DNA from: Gemmatimonadota bacterium | Lineage (GTDB): Bacteria > Gemmatimonadota > Gemmatimonadetes > Palauibacterales > KS3-K002 | Assembly: GCA_020344215.1 (NCBI GenBank) | Contig: CP070815.1 | Coordinates: forward strand, 2,079,132-2,143,131 | DNA length: 64,000 nucleotides | Direction of reading: 5' to 3' | In this document: piece after piece, positions 52,887-60,889 of the stretch | Layout: the number at the start of each line of letters is the position of its first letter | How positions within the stretch are numbered: the first letter of the stretch is position 1 | Made by a program: the position numbers and the translations under genes | Notes under the pieces: generated by a model | Seen by the model: only the letters and a program-made list of their open reading frames with translations | Databases searched by the model: none | What the model was told of the DNA's origin: nothing

Positions 52887-55841
52887 CTATGCTCCAGGTC
52901 TCACGTTCCCGAAGAAGCGTTGCGTCTCCGGGTTGTATATCCGTAGCCCGTAAAGTTGTCCGAGCCTCGCTATCTCCCGGTCGAGGTTGAAGTCGGGTCT
53001 TACGGAGAAGATCTCGCGGAACGTGTCCTCGGCGCGCCCCCGGTCGCCGTACGCGAAGTAGGCACAGGCCAGCACCTGGCGCGCCACCACCGTCTGCTCG
53101 CTGATTAGGTTCCCCTGCCGCAGCAGGTCCTCGAAGAAAGCGACGACCTGCCCGTAGTTCGCCTCGTTCCAGTAGCGGAAGCCGGGACCGAGGAGATGAC
53201 GCGTCGAGAGCACGACGACCGAGTCGGCGTACTCGTCCTTGAGATACTGAATGCTCTGAGGTATCGACCCCTGATAGAGGCGCAGGTACTCCAAGCCGTC
53301 CTCCGGATAACCGACGTCGCGAACGCCCCGGTACACCCGGAAGGACTGCTCGATCACCTGAGAATTCTCATAGTACTCGGGACGCGGACCCTGGCCAACG
53401 AGATGCAGAATGTGCTGGCTGGCTGCCCGCGGGTCTTGGAAGTGCATGTACACTTCCGCCATCATGAAGTCGAACTGGATGATCTGCTCCCGAGGGATCC
53501 GGTCCAGGTAGCTTGCCGCCTTCCGCGCCCATTCGACTGCCTCTTGGAATTCACCCTGTGCGTAGGCGCTGCCTACGGCGATGAACAGAATCCTCCCCCT
53601 CACCTCGTCGCTCGCTTGGATGACGCCCGCATCGAGCAGCCGGTCTGTCTCGGCGACGTCGAGCAAGGCCGTCGCGTAGTCCTCATTCTGGTACGCTCGG
53701 TTCGCCGCGAAGTAAGCGAGCGGCAGCGGGTTCGATGCTCGACCGCGCACGCCGGTGATGAATACGGGAGCCACCCGGATATAGCGCGGCGGCCGCTCTG
53801 GGACATCCGCGGACGTGATGCGTAGCGGCGAGGCATCGGCCAAGAACACGGCGCTGTACGGCCCCTCGGGCGCCGCGGCTCCCTGTATCTCGTATCCGCG
53901 GACGAAGCCAGCCGGCCCGGGGCTCCAGCGCATTAGGGCCGCGTCCGTCTCGAAGTCGACGTCGAAGCCGGCGAGCGGCGGGAACTGGACGTCCCAGCGG
54001 AAGACCACCGTCCGCTTGGCCCCCTCATCGGTGATATAGATGTTACCGTCGCGGTCGACGTTGATTCGCGTCGGTCGGTCGAGGCCACGCTCGGCGCCCA
54101 GCTGCGTGAGGACCTCCTCAAAGCCGGCCCTGATGATTGTGACGCGGTGCGTGGCGCTGTGGAGCGCGAAGAAGTTTCCGGCCTGGTCGAAGGTGATCGC
54201 CGCGACTGGACCCGGCAGCAAGCCCCCCTCCAGCGGATCGAAGGTCTGCGCCACACTGTTGAGGTGCGCAACCTGTATCCCGTCCTCGTCCCAGACGTAG
54301 ATCTCGCCGTCGGGGTCGACCGCCACGCCGACCGGCTTGGGGAACGGATAGCTGGCCACGAGGCTTGCCAGATCGGGGCTGAAGATCTTGACCCGGTTGT
54401 TGCCCGTGTCGGCGATCACGATGCGGCCGTCCGCCATGACCGCTACTCCCTGCGGACTTCTGAGCCGGCGGTCGTCCTGGTAATTGTCGCCGTAAGTTCC
54501 TAGCGGCGCCCCGTCCTCCAGGTCGTAGATGGCGAAGCAGTTGCGACGCGCGTCGGCGATCACCACCGTCGAGTCCGTCAGCGCCGCGGCTCCGATCCGG
54601 CCGAGGTCGCCGCTGAACAGCATCGCCTGGACTTCCGGATTGTGTAGGTAAACAGGAACGCTGTCGCCGTACACCGTCTCACGCACCTCCGCCACCGCCG
54701 GTACGAGCGCGAGGGCCCGGTCCCCGCTATCGATGAGGAAGCGCGGCCGACCGTCGGGCCCAGCGGCGACGTCGAGGAGCATCCCCGCCAGACTCGTCCC
54801 GACCTGGGTCACCCTGATCGGGAAATCGAGATCGCGGCGGCGCGTCAGCCCCTCCTCCGTCGTCAGGCGGATCCTCTCCACCTTGCGCAACCTGCTATCG
54901 AGGATCAGCAGCTCGTCGGGCCCGGCGAAGGCGATGTCCACCGCCTCGCGGAACGATCCGCGACCGGTGCCTATGCCGCCGTAAAGCACGTCGTCGGGTC
55001 CGATGAGCTGGTCGCCGTTGACCCGGTACAGGCGGCCGACCTCCTTATCGAGGACGATGACGCTACCGAACTCGTTCACGGCCGTGGCGACCGGTTCCTC
55101 GAAGCGGGCGCCCCGAAAGCTGATCTGGCCGGCGAGGCCACGCGGCGTTGGCCCGACCCAGGGCACATCGGTGAAGGGCGGCAGAGCGTGTATGTGGTTC
55201 GGTGTCCGCTCATCGGCGATGTACATCCAGCCGTCGCTCCCGACGGCCAGCGACACGGGCTGGCTCGACGTCGTCGACAGATCGACGGCGCGGACGAACA
55301 GGCCGTCCTGGCTGAATACCTGCACGCCGCGCCTGCCGGCGTCGAGCACGTAGACGTGCCCGCTCGGTCCCAGGGCCATGTCCACGGGGTTGGCCAGCTG
55401 GCCGCCGCGGTCGCCCTTGCTCGCAATCGTGCGCACGCGTTGGCCGCCCGGACCGAAGACGAATACCTGGTTGCGGTCGGTGTCGAGGACGTACGACTCG
55501 CCGGCCGCGGTGATCCCGATGGCCGCGGGCTTCCGCAGGTCGCCCTGCCCGTAACTCCTGCGGTAAACGCCGGTGGAGTCGAACACGAAGATCAGCCCCC
55601 GCTCGTCGGCGATATGGACGGTACGGTCGGGGCCGAGCACGACGGCGGCCGGCCGGTCTGGCGCTCCGGGCTGCCCCTTACCGGGGAGCTGGAACGAGCC
55701 TTCCGGGACGTAGCCGGCCTTCGGCACGGCCTGCCCCAGGGCGTCGGCTGCTGACAGAATGACCAGCGAGAGGGTGACGGCCCAAGCTGTGAGCCCTCTC
55801 AGGTAACCTCGCACGGTGTACAGACGCTGTCTCAGTTGCAC
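52887..55841 (-). CDS. Secreted NHL-repeat beta-propeller protein
   Basis: A 984-residue exported protein. Signal peptide LTAWAVTLSLVILSAADALGQ. The middle is a series of NHL-like units such as GVAVMADGRIVIADTGNNRV and PVDMALGPSGHVYVLDAGRR, about 8 to 10 of them up to residue about 640. A fibronectin-like stretch (around 660-720) and a helix-rich tail with paired helices of TPR type (about 730-980) follow. NHL propellers bind ligands or other proteins. GTG 55841 overlaps the FHA stop by ten bases. The stop TAG is in the same frame as the kinase, with no stop for 18 codons after it. Confidence 0.82.
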   Translation of the reverse strand: MQLRQRLYTVRGYLRGLTAWAVTLSLVILSAADALGQAVPKAGYVPEGSFQLPGKGQPGAPDRPAAVVLGPDRTVHIADERGLIFVFDSTGVYRRSYGQGDLRKPAAIGITAAGESYVLDTDRNQVFVFGPGGQRVRTIASKGDRGGQLANPVDMALGPSGHVYVLDAGRRGVQVFSQDGLFVRAVDLSTTSSQPVSLAVGSDGWMYIADERTPNHIHALPPFTDVPWVGPTPRGLAGQISFRGARFEEPVATAVNEFGSVIVLDKEVGRLYRVNGDQLIGPDDVLYGGIGTGRGSFREAVDIAFAGPDELLILDSRLRKVERIRLTTEEGLTRRRDLDFPIRVTQVGTSLAGMLLDVAAGPDGRPRFLIDSGDRALALVPAVAEVRETVYGDSVPVYLHNPEVQAMLFSGDLGRIGAAALTDSTVVIADARRNCFAIYDLEDGAPLGTYGDNYQDDRRLRSPQGVAVMADGRIVIADTGNNRVKIFSPDLASLVASYPFPKPVGVAVDPDGEIYVWDEDGIQVAHLNSVAQTFDPLEGGLLPGPVAAITFDQAGNFFALHSATHRVTIIRAGFEEVLTQLGAERGLDRPTRINVDRDGNIYITDEGAKRTVVFRWDVQFPPLAGFDVDFETDAALMRWSPGPAGFVRGYEIQGAAAPEGPYSAVFLADASPLRITSADVPERPPRYIRVAPVFITGVRGRASNPLPLAYFAANRAYQNEDYATALLDVAETDRLLDAGVIQASDEVRGRILFIAVGSAYAQGEFQEAVEWARKAASYLDRIPREQIIQFDFMMAEVYMHFQDPRAASQHILHLVGQGPRPEYYENSQVIEQSFRVYRGVRDVGYPEDGLEYLRLYQGSIPQSIQYLKDEYADSVVVLSTRHLLGPGFRYWNEANYGQVVAFFEDLLRQGNLISEQTVVARQVLACAYFAYGDRGRAEDTFREIFSVRPDFNLDREIARLGQLYGLRIYNPETQRFFGNVRPGA

Positions 55842-56437
55842 GGCGGCGTAGGCTCCAATCTGAGGTTCACGAGTGGGCGATCACCTTCCTGAAAGACGAA
55901 CCTCGAGAACCCGGTAACGACTTCATCTCCGTGCTCGAGTCGCACCGGCGCCGACAGCGGCGCCCCATGGACGATCGTCCCGTTGGTGCTCTCCAGATCC
56001 TCGATCCACCATGACCGCTCGCTCCTGCGGATCCGGCAGTGGTGGCGGGACACGGAACGATCGGGAAACTGGACGTCGTTGTCGGTGGCGCGGCCGATCG
56101 AGAAGTCGGCTCTGTCGACTCGGAAGACCTTGCCACGGTGCACGCCGGCCACCACCCAGAGGCGGCCGAGCACCCCGTCCCCGTGATCGTCGGTAAACCG
56201 GAACACGAGGTCGGCAAGTCCTATGAGATCCCCGTCGCTGAGGGTCCGGCGGTCACCCGGCTGCAGCTCAGAGCCGTTGAGCGTGGTCGGGGCGTCGTTT
56301 GCCGTGACCTCGAGGACGAAGTGGGAATCCTCGCGCTCTATTCGGACATGATGGGCAGCGATCCGAGAGTCGCTGATCCTGAGCGTGTTGGCGTTCGCGC
56401 GGCCGACCGACAACACAGGGACCCGCAAGGGATACAC
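55832..56437 (-). CDS. Tandem FHA-domain protein
   Basis: A 201-residue protein with two FHA domains. The first (about 1-85) has LSVGRANANTLRISDSRIAAHHV and the second (about 105-190) has FSIGRATDNDVQFPDRSVSRHH and ESTNGTIVHG; the Arg, Ser and His of the pThr site are present. GTG 56437 has GGAG nine bases upstream. The frame is open another 20 codons to a CTG at 56497, with AGGAG eight bases before it, giving LGAQSNGAALIG-type leader. A promoter lies upstream. First gene of the signalling operon; it likely reads phosphorylation by the kinase. Confidence 0.85.
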   Translation of the reverse strand: MYPLRVPVLSVGRANANTLRISDSRIAAHHVRIEREDSHFVLEVTANDAPTTLNGSELQPGDRRTLSDGDLIGLADLVFRFTDDHGDGVLGRLWVVAGVHRGKVFRVDRADFSIGRATDNDVQFPDRSVSRHHCRIRRSERSWWIEDLESTNGTIVHGAPLSAPVRLEHGDEVVTGFSRFVFQEGDRPLVNLRLEPTPPCN

Positions 56438-56542
56438 CCGGTTCCGCTCCGCGTAAAACTGCCCGATGAGCGCTGCGCCGTTGGACTGTGCGCCCAGTGG
56501 TCCTACTCCTGTGCGGGGAAGGTCATCGCCGTACGTCCCACA

Positions 56543-56572
56543 ATATTAGGGACTTTGTGTACGGACCGTCAA
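56543..56572 (-). promoter_or_regulatory. Promoter of the FHA-NHL-kinase operon
   Basis: On the minus strand TTGACG (56567-56572), 18 bases and TAATAT (56543-56548) fit a sigma70-type promoter. The expected start near 56536 leaves about 40 bases before CTG 56497 and 100 before GTG 56437. Confidence 0.58.
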
Positions 56573-56808
56573 TCAGGGCTATCGCCGCTTCTTACCAGGG
56601 TTTCCGGCGCCCGAAGGGCACCTTCCGGAGGGGGAGCGCGGGCCGTCTTTCGCGCGGTCGGGCAAGGCCGTTTCTTCTTACACCAGTTGGGCTTGCAGGT
56701 GCCGCACCCTGCCGGTGCCCCACAATCAGCCGCCGCGCCCGCCGACTATTCGCCGCCGATCGCTGCGTCCGTTGAGATTCCTTTGATCGCGGTGGGCGAT
56801 CCTGCGGT
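56573..56808. other. Divergent intergenic region before recQ
   Basis: Between the operon promoter and GTG 56809. Short open frames on the plus strand here lack Shine-Dalgarno sites and look like shadows. I see no clear promoter for recQ, no tRNA and no repeat. Confidence 0.4.
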
Positions 56809-58518
56809 GTGTGGTCGCAGGCACGCTCCGCCCTCGAGCGATACTTCGGGTACGACGACTTCCGCCCGGGTCAGCGGGAAGCGATCCTCTCGGTCCTCAG
56901 GGGTCGTGACACGCTGATCGTCATGCCGACGGGCGGCGGTAAGTCGCTCTGCTATCAGATCCCCGCCCTCGTCCTCCCGGGGCTCACCCTCGTCGTCTCC
57001 CCGCTCATCGCCCTAATGCTCGACCAGGTGGCCGCCCTCGAACGCCGTGGGATCGCCGCCGCCCTGATCAATAGCAGCCTTTCCGGCGCCGAGATCGATG
57101 AGCGCCTCGCTCGGGCGGTGACCGGAGAGCTGAAGCTACTGTACGTGGCTCCGGAGCGATTCGGCAGCCAAGTCTTCCTGCGCGCGCTGCGTGAGATGGA
57201 GATCAACCTCGTGGCGGTCGATGAGGCCCACTGCGTCTCGGAATGGGGACACGACTTCCGGCCCGCCTACCTGGAGCTGCGAAAGATCTGGCCCGAGATC
57301 GGTCGCCCGCAGCTCCTCGCTCTCACGGCGACCGCCACCCCGGAGGTACGTGGCGACATCGTCGACGAACTCGACCTCCGGGAGGCCCGCGTCCTGGTGC
57401 GCGGATTCGATCGTCCGAACCTGCGCTTGAGCGTCCAGCGGGAAGAGAAGCTCACCGAGAAGGGCAGGCTGCTGGTCTCGATCCTCGATGGGAGCGGCGC
57501 GAGCGCCGTCGTCTACGCTTCAACGCGTAAGGTGGTGGAGGCGGCGACAGAATTGCTGAGGAGCGCCGGCGTTGACGCCGCGGCCTATCACGCGGGTCTC
57601 CCCACGGGGCGGCGTGCCCGGGTCCAGGAGGAGTGGACCTCCGGTCGTCTGCCGGTCGTCGTGGCGACGAACGCCTTCGGCATGGGGATCGACAAGGAAG
57701 ACGTCCGGCGCGTCGTTCACTTTCAGATGCCCGGCTCCTTGGAGGCTTACTACCAGGAGGCGGGCCGCGCCGGTCGCGACGGCGAGCCCGCCGATTGCCT
57801 GCTGCTCCACAGCTACGGCGACCGGTTCATCCACGAGTTCTTTATCCGTTCGTCCTATCCCCCGCAAAAGGTTGTGCGCGCCGTGTTCCGCGCGCTCCAG
57901 GCGGCGGTGCGCTCGTTCGGCGGACCGGCCATGCCGGCTCAGTTCGCCCACCGCGTGACGGGCGCGAAGAGCGAAGCCGAGATCCACTCGGCGTTGCGCA
58001 TCCTTCGTGACGCTGGAGCTGTAAAGGACACCGCCGCCCGCTCCAGTTGCACCGTCCGCTGGATCGCCAGCCCGGCACAAGTGCGTGACCTGATCGAGCG
58101 CGAGAGCGGGGGAAGAGACCCACCCGAGGTTCTTCCGGTCCTGGCAGGTCTGGCCCGAGCCTCAGCCCAGGGCGAGCGCCGACAGTTTCGGCTCTCGCGT
58201 CGCGAGATCGCCCGCTGGGCCGGCGGCGACTTCGCCACGGCGCGAGCGGCGCTCGATGCGCTGCAGCAGGCGGGCATCCTCGGCTGGCGCGACGACAGTC
58301 TCCGCTCGGGCTATGTGCCCTCTGACCTGAAGCTGGCCGTCGAGGCACTGCCCGTGGACTGGGAGCGTGTCGCCGCGCGCCGAGCGCTGGAGATTCAAAA
58401 GCTCAGGCGCATGGAGCGATACGCCTATCAGGGCGGCTGCCGGCGTCGCTACCTGCTTCGCTATTTCGGCGAGCACTTGGGCCGGTCGCGATGTGGAGGC
58501 TGCGATCGCTGCGGCTGA
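56809..58518 (+). CDS. recQ: RecQ-type DNA helicase
   Basis: A 569-residue 3'-5' DNA helicase. The helicase motifs are full: FRPGQREAI, Walker A MPTGGGKS (39-46), VDEAHCVSEWGHDFRP (about 136), SATA-like TATATPEV, FGMGIDKEDVRRVVHF and QEAGRAGRDG. The zinc domain, normally right after the second helicase domain, is instead at the extreme C-terminus (about 540-569: YAYQGGCRRRYLLRYFGE, CGGCDRC), after a winged-helix-like part. No HRDC domain is seen. GTG 56809 is used; its stop abuts the mazG stop on the other strand with no gap. Confidence 0.92.
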   Translation: MWSQARSALERYFGYDDFRPGQREAILSVLRGRDTLIVMPTGGGKSLCYQIPALVLPGLTLVVSPLIALMLDQVAALERRGIAAALINSSLSGAEIDERLARAVTGELKLLYVAPERFGSQVFLRALREMEINLVAVDEAHCVSEWGHDFRPAYLELRKIWPEIGRPQLLALTATATPEVRGDIVDELDLREARVLVRGFDRPNLRLSVQREEKLTEKGRLLVSILDGSGASAVVYASTRKVVEAATELLRSAGVDAAAYHAGLPTGRRARVQEEWTSGRLPVVVATNAFGMGIDKEDVRRVVHFQMPGSLEAYYQEAGRAGRDGEPADCLLLHSYGDRFIHEFFIRSSYPPQKVVRAVFRALQAAVRSFGGPAMPAQFAHRVTGAKSEAEIHSALRILRDAGAVKDTAARSSCTVRWIASPAQVRDLIERESGGRDPPEVLPVLAGLARASAQGERRQFRLSRREIARWAGGDFATARAALDALQQAGILGWRDDSLRSGYVPSDLKLAVEALPVDWERVAARRALEIQKLRRMERYAYQGGCRRRYLLRYFGEHLGRSRCGGCDRCG

Positions 58519-58863
58519 CTAACGGTTGTCGCCGCTGCCTTGCAGCATTCCTCGTTCTGCTCGGCTTCGCAGCTTCTCCAGATTCCGCTGCGCCACGTCG
58601 TCCAGGTTCACGCCGAGCACGGTGGCGACCTCGGCCATGTACCAGAGCACATCTCCGAGCTCGTCGGCCAACGCGTCGCTGTCCTCGGCGCTGATCCTGC
58701 CGCCTCTGTCACGCAGGAGCTTGCCCACCTTCTCGCCGAACTCTCCCGCCTCGCCGGCCAGCTTGAGCGTGGGGTAGAGCAGGCGGCCCATCGGCTCCTG
58801 CTCGCCGTAGCGCGTCTTCAGGCTCGTTACGTGTGCACGCTCTTGATAGTCACTGAGTTCCAT
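58519..58863 (-). CDS. MazG-like NTP pyrophosphohydrolase
   Basis: A 114-residue all-alpha NTP pyrophosphatase of the MazG-like type. The metal motif is EAGEFGEK (about 38-45) and ADELGDVLWYMAEVA (about 66-80), the E-x-x-E ... E-x-x-D pattern. It probably removes non-canonical or damaged nucleotides. The stop lies directly next to the recQ stop. The next gene on this strand is the zinc-ribbon protein 363 bases upstream. Confidence 0.88.
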   Translation of the reverse strand: MELSDYQERAHVTSLKTRYGEQEPMGRLLYPTLKLAGEAGEFGEKVGKLLRDRGGRISAEDSDALADELGDVLWYMAEVATVLGVNLDDVAQRNLEKLRSRAERGMLQGSGDNR

Positions 58864-59225
58864 CGCGCTTCCGTCGCGGGTGTTCGGGGTCCTGATTCGC
58901 TGGCGAGCTGGCCAACTCGCCGACGAGCTGACTGGCTCTGGGCTATCGTGCTAACAAGTAGATCGCGTGTGGGAAAGATGGGCCGGAGCCGGTTGAGCAT
59001 CAACGCGGGCAGTCACGCCGACAGAGCTGCCGCTGATGTGGTAGGAGTGTGGGGGTGCGACGGCGGCGTTTCCCATGAGATAGGATACATTCTTGGGCGC
59101 GCCACGGGGCTGGCTGGGATTGCTTGAGATCACCCGGTCCGTCCCCAGGTGGCCGGAGAATGCACGAAGCTTCCCCACTCCGCCTCGCCCCACGCCCTGA
59201 TGCACCGGGACCCCGCCGTCCCCTC
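58864..59225. other. Intergenic region between mazG and zinc ribbon genes
   Basis: 362 bases without a supported gene. It contains an inverted repeat GGCGAG/CTCGCC (58902-58921, 8-base loop) with no T-run, and several CG-rich short repeats. Open frames here do not have start signals. Confidence 0.4.
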
Positions 59226-59408
59226 CTAGTCCTGAGGGGGTCTCAGGTCTATCAGGAATCGTCCCCCCGGCACGTCCTGCGTGCGTACGCGCCATCTCTG
59301 CCCACAGTTGGGGCACCTGACCTGTCCGAGCTTCAGCAGCTCTTCGACCGGGAACTTGCCAGGGCAGGCGGGGCAATCGATCTCGTCCTGGTGGGATCCT
59401 GAGTTCAT
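59226..59408 (-). CDS. Small zinc-ribbon protein
   Basis: A 60-residue protein with two CxxC pairs, DCPACPGK and VRCPNCGQRW, separated by about 17 residues, giving a likely rubredoxin-like zinc ribbon. The helix VEELLKLG sits between them. ATG 59408 begins it, and GAGTTC is upstream with no strong Shine-Dalgarno. A likely role is protein or nucleic-acid binding (inferred). It lies between the MazG-like gene and an acyl-CoA dehydrogenase, with no operon link. Confidence 0.6.
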   Translation of the reverse strand: MNSGSHQDEIDCPACPGKFPVEELLKLGQVRCPNCGQRWRVRTQDVPGGRFLIDLRPPQD

Positions 59409-59608
59409 CTACCGCCTCCTCACTCGTGAGCGTGGTCCAGGATGGGGCCCGAGGCCCAAGTCTGTCAACGATTCAGGCCTCTCGACGGGGCGGGCCCCTA
59501 GCCTTAGCAGGGACATTTGTACATTCTTATGAGCTAATAGCCGGCGGAAGCGGCTGACGGTTCGCCGTCGGGCCCCAGGGGCGGGGCGCGAGCGAACGAG
59601 ACAGTCAT

Positions 59609-60868
59609 ATGAACTTGCTCACCAGCAGTGTAGAAGATCGGTATCTGAGCGACGAGCACCGCATGCTCCGGGATATGGTCCGTGAGTTTGCGGCGAACGA
59701 GATCGCACCGGTCGCTCGGGAGTTCGACGCGGCGGCGCGATTCCCTTGGGCGAACGTCGCCAAGATGGCGGAGCTGGGCCTCTTCGGCGTCCCCTGGCCG
59801 GAAGAGTACGCCGGCGTCGGGATGGACGTGCTGGCCTCGGCGCTGGTGAGCGAGGAGCTGTCAAAGGTCTGTCCTTCACACTCGATCACGGTGGGTGCAA
59901 CGATCTCGCTGGCGGCGAGCCCGATATTCTATTTCGGCACCGAGGAGCAGAAACAGAGGTACCTGACGAAGCTTGCCAGGGGCGAGGTCCTCGGGGCCTT
60001 CGGGCTCACGGAGCCGGAGGCCGGCTCCGACGCGCAGGGGACGCAGACGCGAGCGGAAGAGAAGGGCGACCACTGGGTGCTGAACGGGACCAAGATCTTC
60101 ATCACCAACGGTGGTGTAGGTGAGATATTCGTGGCTACGGCGGTCACCGGCCAGCGGCCGAACGGCCAGAAGGAAATCAGCTCCTTCATTCTGACGAAGG
60201 AGACGCGGGACTTGCAGGAGGCGGAGGCCGTTGGCGTGGGCCACGCTGACGACTTGGAGTACACGCCGGGCTTCACGCACGGCAAGAAGGAGGACAAGCT
60301 GGGCTGGCGAGCCTCCGACACGACCGAGCTCGTTTTCGAGGACGCGATCGTGCCCAAGGAGAACATGCTGGGCGAGCGCGGTCACGGGTTCAAGAACTTC
60401 ATGCAGACGCTGGACGGGGGGCGGATCGGGATGGCGGCGCACCTGCTGGGGATTGCCGAGGGTGCGCTGGAGCAGACGCTGAAGTTCACGAGCGAACGTA
60501 AGCAGTTCGATACGCGGATCTGCGACTTCCAGGGCATTCGCTTCGAGCTCGCCGACTGGTGGACGCGCATCGAGGCGGGTAAGCATCTGACGTATCACGC
60601 GGCGACGCTGCGCCAGGCGGGTGAGCCGCACTCGAAGGAAGCGGCGATGGCCAAGCTATACTGCTCGGAGCTCGCAAACTGGGCTACGGTGAAGGCTGTG
60701 CAGTTCCATGGTGCGTACGGTTGCACGACCGAGTACCCCGTGGAGCGGCTGATGAGAGATGCGAAGATAGGGGAAATCGGAGAGGGAACCTCCGAGGTCC
60801 AGAGGATGGTGATTGCGCGCCACCTGCTCGGTCCCGAAAGGACACCTGAGGAGGAGGGCGCCCAATGA
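59609..60868 (+). CDS. Acyl-CoA dehydrogenase
   Basis: A 419-residue FAD-dependent acyl-CoA dehydrogenase. Motifs: LTEPEAGSDAQGTQTRAE (FAD/substrate), GTKIFITNGGVGEIF, DKLGWRASDTTEL and GEIGEGTSEVQRMVIAR, whose Glu near residue 391 is the catalytic base. DHAGxx-type QFHGAYG is kept. The 200-base leader upstream has no clear promoter. The HGKKEDKLG insertion with YTPGFTH is normal for short-chain members. It could supply branched-acyl oxidation with the operon at 39-48 kb, but this is distant. rng follows 21 bases later. Confidence 0.94.
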   Translation: MNLLTSSVEDRYLSDEHRMLRDMVREFAANEIAPVAREFDAAARFPWANVAKMAELGLFGVPWPEEYAGVGMDVLASALVSEELSKVCPSHSITVGATISLAASPIFYFGTEEQKQRYLTKLARGEVLGAFGLTEPEAGSDAQGTQTRAEEKGDHWVLNGTKIFITNGGVGEIFVATAVTGQRPNGQKEISSFILTKETRDLQEAEAVGVGHADDLEYTPGFTHGKKEDKLGWRASDTTELVFEDAIVPKENMLGERGHGFKNFMQTLDGGRIGMAAHLLGIAEGALEQTLKFTSERKQFDTRICDFQGIRFELADWWTRIEAGKHLTYHAATLRQAGEPHSKEAAMAKLYCSELANWATVKAVQFHGAYGCTTEYPVERLMRDAKIGEIGEGTSEVQRMVIARHLLGPERTPEEEGAQ

Positions 60869-60889
60869 ATGGAGTAAGAATAGTAGCAC

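Noticed and set aside
55832-56497. CTG 56497 as the certain start of the double-FHA gene
   Set aside because: AGGAG lies eight bases before CTG, but GTG 56437 also has GGAG nine bases upstream and gives complete FHA domains, so a non-canonical start is not needed.
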